Positions 60,001 through 64,000 of a stretch of 64,000 nucleotides of DNA are shown piece after piece. The translations under genes were made by a program, and so were the position numbers. How positions within the stretch are numbered: position 1 is the stretch's first letter; each line of letters opens with the position of its first letter. The notes below the pieces were generated by a model. It was not told the origin of the DNA, did not search any database, and saw nothing but the letters and a program-made list of their open reading frames with translations. Origin of the DNA: Bradyrhizobium sp. AZCC 1693. GTDB taxonomy: Bacteria; Pseudomonadota; Alphaproteobacteria; Rhizobiales; Xanthobacteraceae. The stretch is taken from contig NZ_JAZHSD010000001.1 in NCBI RefSeq assembly GCF_036924745.1, positions 3,534,001 to 3,598,000 of the forward strand, read 5' to 3'.

Positions 60001-60084
60001 GCGCGCTTTGCAACCGAACAGACGGTGACCGTCAACACGGCGGCAGCCGGCGGAAATGCAGCGCTGATGTCCGGCGAGGAGTAG
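57073..60084 (+). CDS. putA: bifunctional proline dehydrogenase / L-glutamate-gamma-semialdehyde dehydrogenase PutA
   Basis: A 1003-residue bifunctional flavoprotein that oxidises proline to glutamate. The N-terminal part (about 80-460) is the FAD-dependent proline dehydrogenase barrel (LVKGAYWDTEIKRAQ, FATHNALTVA). The C-terminal half (about 520-990) is the NAD-dependent aldehyde dehydrogenase (GVVFTGSTEVARTI, AETGGINAMIVD, catalytic C796 in AGQRCSALRL). The length is that of rhizobial PutA without the N-terminal ribbon-helix-helix domain of Escherichia PutA, so it cannot autoregulate its gene that way. No putR gene is adjacent. Confidence 0.95.
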   Translation: MLIPQSPLPPFSAPYAPDDRALATRLLRAARLDAAQEERVDRTAARLIEAIRANDDPLGGVEDMLREFALSTKEGLALMVLAEALLRVPDARTADQFIEDKLAQGDFIHHETRSSAFLVNASAWALGMSARVIQPGETPQGTIGRLTKRLGAPAVRAATRQAMRLMGNHFVLGETIEAALSRAQPHSSRHQRYSFDMLGEGARTADDAARYFNSYSSAIEAIGRTADDRPLPDRPGISVKLSALHPRFEAVSRARVMSELVPRLIDLARQAKSHDLNFTVDAEEADRLELSLDVIAAALGDSSLAGWDGFGLAIQAYQKRASDVIDYVDGLARSLDRKMMVRLVKGAYWDTEIKRAQERGLDGYPVFTRKAMTDLNYVACAQQLLALRPRIFPQFATHNALTVATILELATDQSGFEFQRLHGMGEALYAKLGEDRPDIAHRTYAPVGSYRDLLAYLVRRLLENGANSSFVALAADEAVPVSQLLRRPADIIGSAENAAHPKIPLPRGLYGPKRKNSRGIEFGERTALEQLVSTVAATPIQGPGSVADATASEANAAILAARDGFKRWTRTLAETRAAALEKAAEMLERRAAHFIALLQREGGKTLDDSISEVREAVDFCRYYAAQGRELFGEGKAMPGPTGESNMLCLRGRGVFVAISPWNFPLAIFLGQVAAALMAGNAVVAKPAEQTPLIAAEAIRLLHEAGVPAPALHIVVGDGRIGGALVAHPDIAGVVFTGSTEVARTINRTLAAKDGPIVPLIAETGGINAMIVDATALPEQVADDVVTSAFRSAGQRCSALRLLFLQDDVADRMIEMIAGAARELVIGDPSDPATHIGPVIDTEAKQRLDAHIERMKQEARMHFAGSAPQGNYVAPHIFELSDAGQLTEEIFGPVLHVVRYRADRFDQVLQSVERSGYGLTLGIHSRIDDTVEDAIDRLQVGNIYVNRNMIGAVVGVQPFGGHGLSGTGPKAGGPHYLARFATEQTVTVNTAAAGGNAALMSGEE

Positions 60085-60182
60085 TTGCATCGCCCCTCCA
60101 AGATGGGCCAAATGGCGTTTGAACGGGTCGCCCATGCGCGATATCTCGACAAGAGCAACAAACGTCACGGAGCGGCGCTACG

Positions 60183-61388
60183 ATGGATAAGGGTATTTTC
60201 GACGGCCTCAAGGTTCTGGACTGCGCGAGTTTCATCGCAGCGCCTGCAGCCGCCACGGTGCTGTCGGATTTCGGCGCCGACGTGATCAAGATCGAGCCGC
60301 CCGGCGCCGGCGACCCCTATCGCAATCTGCCGAATTTGCCGGGCTACCCGCATAGCGAGCATAATTTCGCGTGGATGCTGGAAGCCCGCAACAAGAGGAG
60401 CCTCGCACTCGATCTCTCGAAGCCCGAGGGCCAGGCGGTGCTGCATCACCTCGCCGCGCTGGCCGACGTCTTCATCACCAACTATCCGCCGCAGGTGCGC
60501 CAGCGGCTCGGCATCACCCACGAGCACCTGGCGCCCCACAACGAACGCCTGATCTACGCCTCCTTCACCGGTTATGGCGAAAAGGGCGAGGAAGCCAACA
60601 AGCCGGGCTTCGATAGCAACGCCTATTGGGCGCGCTCGGGCCTGATGGACCTGGTGCGCGCGGATGAGCACACGACGCCCGCGCGATCGATCGCCGGCAT
60701 GGGCGACCACCCCTGCGCGATGGCATTTTACGGCGCGATCGTGACCGCGCTCTACAAGCGCGAGCGCACCGGCAAGGGCTCGCATGTCAGCTCCAACCTG
60801 ATGGCCAACGGCGTGTGGGCCGCTTCGGTGCTGGCGCAGGCAAAACTGGTCGGCGCGAAATTCGGCGAGCGCCGCCCGCGCGAGCGTGCGCTGAACGCGG
60901 TCACCAACCACTATCAGTGCAAGGACGGACGCTGGCTGATCCTCTCCCTGCTCAATGAGGACCGGCAATGGCCGACGCTGGCGCGCTGCCTCGGCCGCGA
61001 GGACCTCGTCACCGATCCCAGATTCGAGACAAGGAAGGAGCGCCATGCGCGGTCGCTCGAACTGATCAAGATCTTCGACGAGACGTTTGCAACCAGGGAC
61101 CTTGCCGAGTGGCGCAAGATCCTCGATGGCAACGGCCTGGTGTTCGGCGTGGTCGGCATCCTTGACGATATTCCGAACGACAAGCAGATGATCGAGAACG
61201 AGGTGCTGGTGCCGTTCGAGAATGACACCATGCTGACGATCTCCAGCCCGATCTGGGTGGATGGCAGCAGGAAGGTCCAGCCGCGCAAGCCGCCCGCGAT
61301 CGGCGAGCACAGCGACGAGATCTTGCGCAACGCGGGCTATGACGAAGCCGCGATCGGCAAGCTGCGCGCCTCCGGCGCGGTGGCGTGA
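60183..61388 (+). CDS. CaiB/BaiF-family (class III) CoA-transferase
   Basis: A 401-residue class III CoA-transferase. It starts MDKGIFDGLKVLDCASFIAA, continues with DFGADVIKIEPPGAGDPYRN and RNKRSLALDLSKPEGQAVLH, and has the expected catalytic-region Asp in the GFDSNAYWARSGLMDLVR block. It moves CoA between organic acids; substrate unknown. The neighbouring genes are putA (98 bases upstream) and a GST-fold protein 11 bases downstream, probably in one operon with the latter. Confidence 0.87.
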   Translation: MDKGIFDGLKVLDCASFIAAPAAATVLSDFGADVIKIEPPGAGDPYRNLPNLPGYPHSEHNFAWMLEARNKRSLALDLSKPEGQAVLHHLAALADVFITNYPPQVRQRLGITHEHLAPHNERLIYASFTGYGEKGEEANKPGFDSNAYWARSGLMDLVRADEHTTPARSIAGMGDHPCAMAFYGAIVTALYKRERTGKGSHVSSNLMANGVWAASVLAQAKLVGAKFGERRPRERALNAVTNHYQCKDGRWLILSLLNEDRQWPTLARCLGREDLVTDPRFETRKERHARSLELIKIFDETFATRDLAEWRKILDGNGLVFGVVGILDDIPNDKQMIENEVLVPFENDTMLTISSPIWVDGSRKVQPRKPPAIGEHSDEILRNAGYDEAAIGKLRASGAVA

Positions 61389-61399
61389 GGTAACGAGCC

Positions 61400-62047
61400 A
61401 TGCCCAGCTATCGCCTGCATTACTTCCCGGAGTCGGGAAACAGCTACAAGCTCGCGCTGATGCTGACCCTGTGCGGCCAGACCTTTGAGCCGGTCTGGAC
61501 CGATTTCGGCGGCGGCGTCACGCGGACGCCGGAATGGCGGCGCGACGTCAACGAGATGGGAGAAATCCCGGTGCTCGAGATCGACGGCGAGCGCCTCACC
61601 CAGACCGCGCCGATCCTGCTCATGCTGGCAAAGCAATTCGGCCGGTTCGGCGGTGAGACCGAGCAGGAGCAGTTCGAACTGCTGCGTTGGCTGTTCTGGG
61701 ACAACCACAAGCTCACCGGCTACATGGCGACCTACCGCTATTTCCGCACGTTCACGCCGTCGCCGGACGAACATGTGCTGAAGCACTTTCGCAGGCGTCT
61801 CGATGATTTCCTGTCGATCCTCGAACAGCACATGCAGAAGAATGCATTCGCCATCGGCGAACGGCCGACGGTGGCTGATATCTCGATGATGGCCTATCTG
61901 CATTATCCCGCCGACGAGACCGGCTATGATCTGGCAACGAGCCATCCCGCGATCAACGCCTGGCTTAAGCGCATGGCGCAATTGCCGGGCTGGAAATCGG
62001 CCTACGATCTGCTGCCCGGCAAGCGCTTGACGCACTACGCCAAGTAG
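61400..62047 (+). CDS. glutathione S-transferase-fold protein
   Basis: A 215-residue protein with an N-terminal thioredoxin-like GST domain (MPSYRLHYFPESGNSYKLAL, cis-Pro in GEIPVLEIDG, ERLTQTAPIL) and a C-terminal helical domain (FAIGERPTVADISMMAYLHY). The active-site position holds Ser in GNSYKL, as in nu/beta-like bacterial GSTs. It probably binds a glutathione conjugate in the cytoplasm. It is 11 bases after the CoA-transferase; a shared detoxification or degradation role is possible. Confidence 0.87.
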   Translation: MPSYRLHYFPESGNSYKLALMLTLCGQTFEPVWTDFGGGVTRTPEWRRDVNEMGEIPVLEIDGERLTQTAPILLMLAKQFGRFGGETEQEQFELLRWLFWDNHKLTGYMATYRYFRTFTPSPDEHVLKHFRRRLDDFLSILEQHMQKNAFAIGERPTVADISMMAYLHYPADETGYDLATSHPAINAWLKRMAQLPGWKSAYDLLPGKRLTHYAK

Positions 62048-62073
62048 CCGTCGGTCAGGTGCCCGCGCATACG

Positions 62074-63582
62074 CTAGCGGCTTTTGACGAAGCACATGCC
62101 GATGCGCGAGATTTTGCCGGCGGCCTGACAGGTCAGGCCCTCGGCGCAGGTCCAATCGCGAAAACTTCCGTCATTGCTGGCGGCTTGCTTGCCCTGCACA
62201 TAGCAATGCGCGCCCCAGCCGTCGTAATAGTTGGTGCCGGCGAGTTCGATGCTGCCGCGCAATTGCGGACGGCTGGCGAACCCACGCGAGTAATCCGGCG
62301 CCTTGCCGTCACGCAGGCTCGCGAGAATATCGCGGCGGCGGATCTGGTCGCCGAAGAAATGCGGCGACGCCGGCACGACGGTCGTATTCGACGGCTTGTC
62401 CGCCATCCAGTCGACGCCGGGGAAGTGAAAGCCACCGATGCCGCGCGTCTGGTGGCAGCCGGAACAGGTCACGTCGTTGAGCCGCCGCTCGAACCCGGCG
62501 GGCGAGCGGATGTTCTGCAGCTTCACGCCACCTTCCGCAGCCTTCCTTAGCGCAGCCACGACGTCGGCCTCGCCGAACACCGCGCCCTCGCCTTGCATCA
62601 GCCCGAATTCCGGCTCCAGGTCAGATGGATCGACGCCGACCGGCGTTGGCGCAATCGCACCGGTGGCGAGGAATTTTTCCGGGATCAGCACGGTGCCGCG
62701 ATCGAACGCGACGAGATTGGCGGGGTCGAGCAGCCATGCCCTGAACTCGCGCTTGAGGCCATCGTCCGCCAGAAGGCGCGCACGGTCGATCTGGTTTTCC
62801 ATCGGCGCTTCCGCGAAGACGCGCGCTTGCCCGTCGTAGCGAAACACCTTCAGCAGATAGTCGGTGCGGAAATCGCGAACCGAGGATTTCGGCGCGTGCG
62901 CAATCTGGAGATTGGTCTCGATGCGGTCGATATTTTCATGACCGATCAGGTCGAGCCGGCCATCCCTTCCTGACAGTGTCCCGCCACGCGGCGTGGCGAG
63001 CCAGCGGTTGGCGATGTCGGAACAGGTGATCGCGGAGCCTTCGCCTCTCGCTTTCAGCACCAGGTTCAGCGTCATCGGCAGCCGCGAAGCGTCATCGCCG
63101 GCCGCCTTGTTCATCCGCGTCAGGCGGTAGATCAGGCGGATCTCGCCGCAGCTTGCTTCCGCAGCGTAAGTGCGGTCCATGCGATTGACGATGCCGGCCA
63201 GCACGAACCGCGTCTCTGCCGAATAAAGCAGCGTGCGGTCGAACAATTGGAAATCAAAGCCCTCGCCGACGCCGATCGTCTCCTTTGGCAGGTTCGCTCG
63301 GTGCCGCGCGATATAGCGATCGAACTCGCCATCGATGGCCTGCCGGACCGGCGCCATCGACGGCAAGGCGAACAACCCACTGTTGGCGAGCGGGATATCC
63401 GCCGACCGCTCCGGCAGCAGCATGCGATCGAGGCGGAATTTTCCGCCATCGAGTTCGCGCAGCGTCGCGGGATCAGTGATGGCGGTGCCGCGCTCCAGCG
63501 CCGCATCTTGCGCCGCACGCGCCGGCAAAGCGCCGCACAGCAGGGCAAGTACGATAGCAAGAGTTCCTGGCGCGCGGCTCAT
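62074..63582 (-). CDS. exported protein with one c-type haem motif
   Basis: A 502-residue protein with a signal peptide (residues 1 to about 23, ending LPARA), a long N-terminal domain without a recognised family, one haem-binding motif C373-SG-C376-H377, and a C-terminal domain with four spaced cysteines (AHCYVQ, WTCAEGLTC, GMCFVKS) that may form disulfides. It is not a known cytochrome c oxidase or peroxidase by eye. The ATG at 63582 starts the signal peptide. It lies downstream of the terminator of the next minus-strand gene and is transcribed separately. Confidence 0.7.
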   Translation of the reverse strand: MSRAPGTLAIVLALLCGALPARAAQDAALERGTAITDPATLRELDGGKFRLDRMLLPERSADIPLANSGLFALPSMAPVRQAIDGEFDRYIARHRANLPKETIGVGEGFDFQLFDRTLLYSAETRFVLAGIVNRMDRTYAAEASCGEIRLIYRLTRMNKAAGDDASRLPMTLNLVLKARGEGSAITCSDIANRWLATPRGGTLSGRDGRLDLIGHENIDRIETNLQIAHAPKSSVRDFRTDYLLKVFRYDGQARVFAEAPMENQIDRARLLADDGLKREFRAWLLDPANLVAFDRGTVLIPEKFLATGAIAPTPVGVDPSDLEPEFGLMQGEGAVFGEADVVAALRKAAEGGVKLQNIRSPAGFERRLNDVTCSGCHQTRGIGGFHFPGVDWMADKPSNTTVVPASPHFFGDQIRRRDILASLRDGKAPDYSRGFASRPQLRGSIELAGTNYYDGWGAHCYVQGKQAASNDGSFRDWTCAEGLTCQAAGKISRIGMCFVKSR

Positions 63583-63622
63583 GCCCCAACTAACCCCGCG
63601 CAATGAGACCTATTCAAGAAAA

Positions 63623-63652
63623 AAGGCGCTTCACATCGCCGTGAAGCGCCTT
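63623..63652 (-). terminator. strong Rho-independent terminator for the truncated minus-strand gene
   Basis: A 12-base-pair perfect stem AAGGCGCTTCAC / GTGAAGCGCCTT around ATCGCC. On the minus strand the stem is followed by TTTTTTCTTG (bases 63622-63613), so it terminates the gene ending at 63673 and separates it from the haem protein gene. Confidence 0.88.
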
Positions 63653-63672
63653 CCTGTTCGTATGTCGGCGCG

Positions 63673-64000
63673 CTAGCGCGCGACGATCAGACCCTTGCTG
63701 GTCACGACCACCCAGCGGCCGTCCTGCTTGCGAATGGCATCGACACGGCCGAGTCCGGGAATGGGATCGCCGGCATAGACCTCGTACATGCCGCGACGGC
63801 TTTCGATCAGGGCGCTGCCGTTGGCGACGTCCCGCAACACCCAGCCTTCGACGGTCGGCAGCCGGGCGACCTCGGGCTTGGGCGGAGCCGCAGACGCTGG
63901 CGGAGCCGCGGGCGGCGCTGCGGCCGCAGCCTGCTGCGGTATCGTCCCTGTGACTTCCTTCGCGGGAGCCGACGCAGCGGCAGCCGTCGTCGTGGACGCC
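63673..64000 (-). CDS. Ala/Pro-rich protein with conserved C-terminal domain (partial)
   Basis: The gene runs off the right edge; only 109 C-terminal residues are visible. An Ala/Pro-rich low-complexity linker (IPQQAAAAAPPAAPPASAAP) is followed by a compact domain VEGWVLRDVANGSALIESRR, then MYEVYAGDPIPGLGRVDAIR and WVVVTSKGLIVAR. I recognise this ending from Bradyrhizobium and relatives in membrane-associated proteins of unknown function. A strong terminator follows its stop. Confidence 0.65.
   Translation of the reverse strand, partial: ASTTTAAAASAPAKEVTGTIPQQAAAAAPPAAPPASAAPPKPEVARLPTVEGWVLRDVANGSALIESRRGMYEVYAGDPIPGLGRVDAIRKQDGRWVVVTSKGLIVAR

Noticed and set aside
1..64000. CRISPR array or prophage
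   Set aside because: No regularly spaced repeat-spacer pattern, cas gene, phage structural gene or integrase is visible in the window.

Overview
The window looks like a chromosomal segment of a Bradyrhizobium-type alphaproteobacterium (Rhizobiales). The evidence is high G+C coding sequence, a short rhizobial-type PutA without a DNA-binding domain, a CyaC-like haem/ferredoxin adenylate cyclase, tandem CYP153 genes, and several intergenic repeat families I know from Bradyrhizobium genomes. No ribosomal or marker gene fixes the species.

Positions 1-13156 look like the distal end of a genomic island. A 45-base 3' half of a tRNA-Val(CAC), from anticodon loop to CCA, sits alone at 13112-13156. This is the usual scar of integration into a tRNA 3' end, so the island would extend leftward out of the window. 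It carries: a copper and thiol handling operon (cytochrome c end, SCO1, PCuAC, DsbA, CcdA, and a frameshifted hypothetical); a DoxX protein and an exported methyltransferase; a four-gene minus-strand operon in which every start overlaps or nearly overlaps the preceding stop (DUF2064 transferase, GT87-like membrane glycosyltransferase, radical SAM/SPASM enzyme, GT2); and an acyl-CoA dehydrogenase plus PhnD-like binding protein convergent with a radical SAM protein that appears fused to a degenerate TusA-like domain. The two radical SAM loci are the best candidates for undescribed biology here.

13157-31526 is ordinary chromosome. It holds a PEP-CTERM esterase, small proteins, an exported M20 peptidase, a thiamine-diphosphate enzyme, an L,D-transpeptidase, an HD phosphohydrolase, a DUF2927 protein, a LysR regulator, an M48 protease with a YjgN-like membrane protein, isovaleryl-CoA dehydrogenase, two tandem CYP153 hydroxylases, a gene-poor kilobase and an FAD monooxygenase.

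31689-43538 holds two class III cyclases. One is split by a frameshift and has a perfect TGTGA-N6-TCACA site upstream. Next comes a LysR regulator divergent from an acyl-CoA dehydrogenase / CoA-transferase / FAS1-like hydratase operon, with a T-N11-A box between them. A benzoylformate decarboxylase follows, after a multi-hairpin repeat.

43535-64000 holds an SDR, a hemolysin-III-family protein, a YcjX/YcjF pair, a long interspersed repeat, a GT39 transferase, an IS4-type element inserted exactly in the tip of a palindromic repeat, the CyaC-like cyclase, CspA, PutA, a CoA-transferase, a GST-fold protein, a single-haem exported protein and the end of a truncated hypothetical gene.
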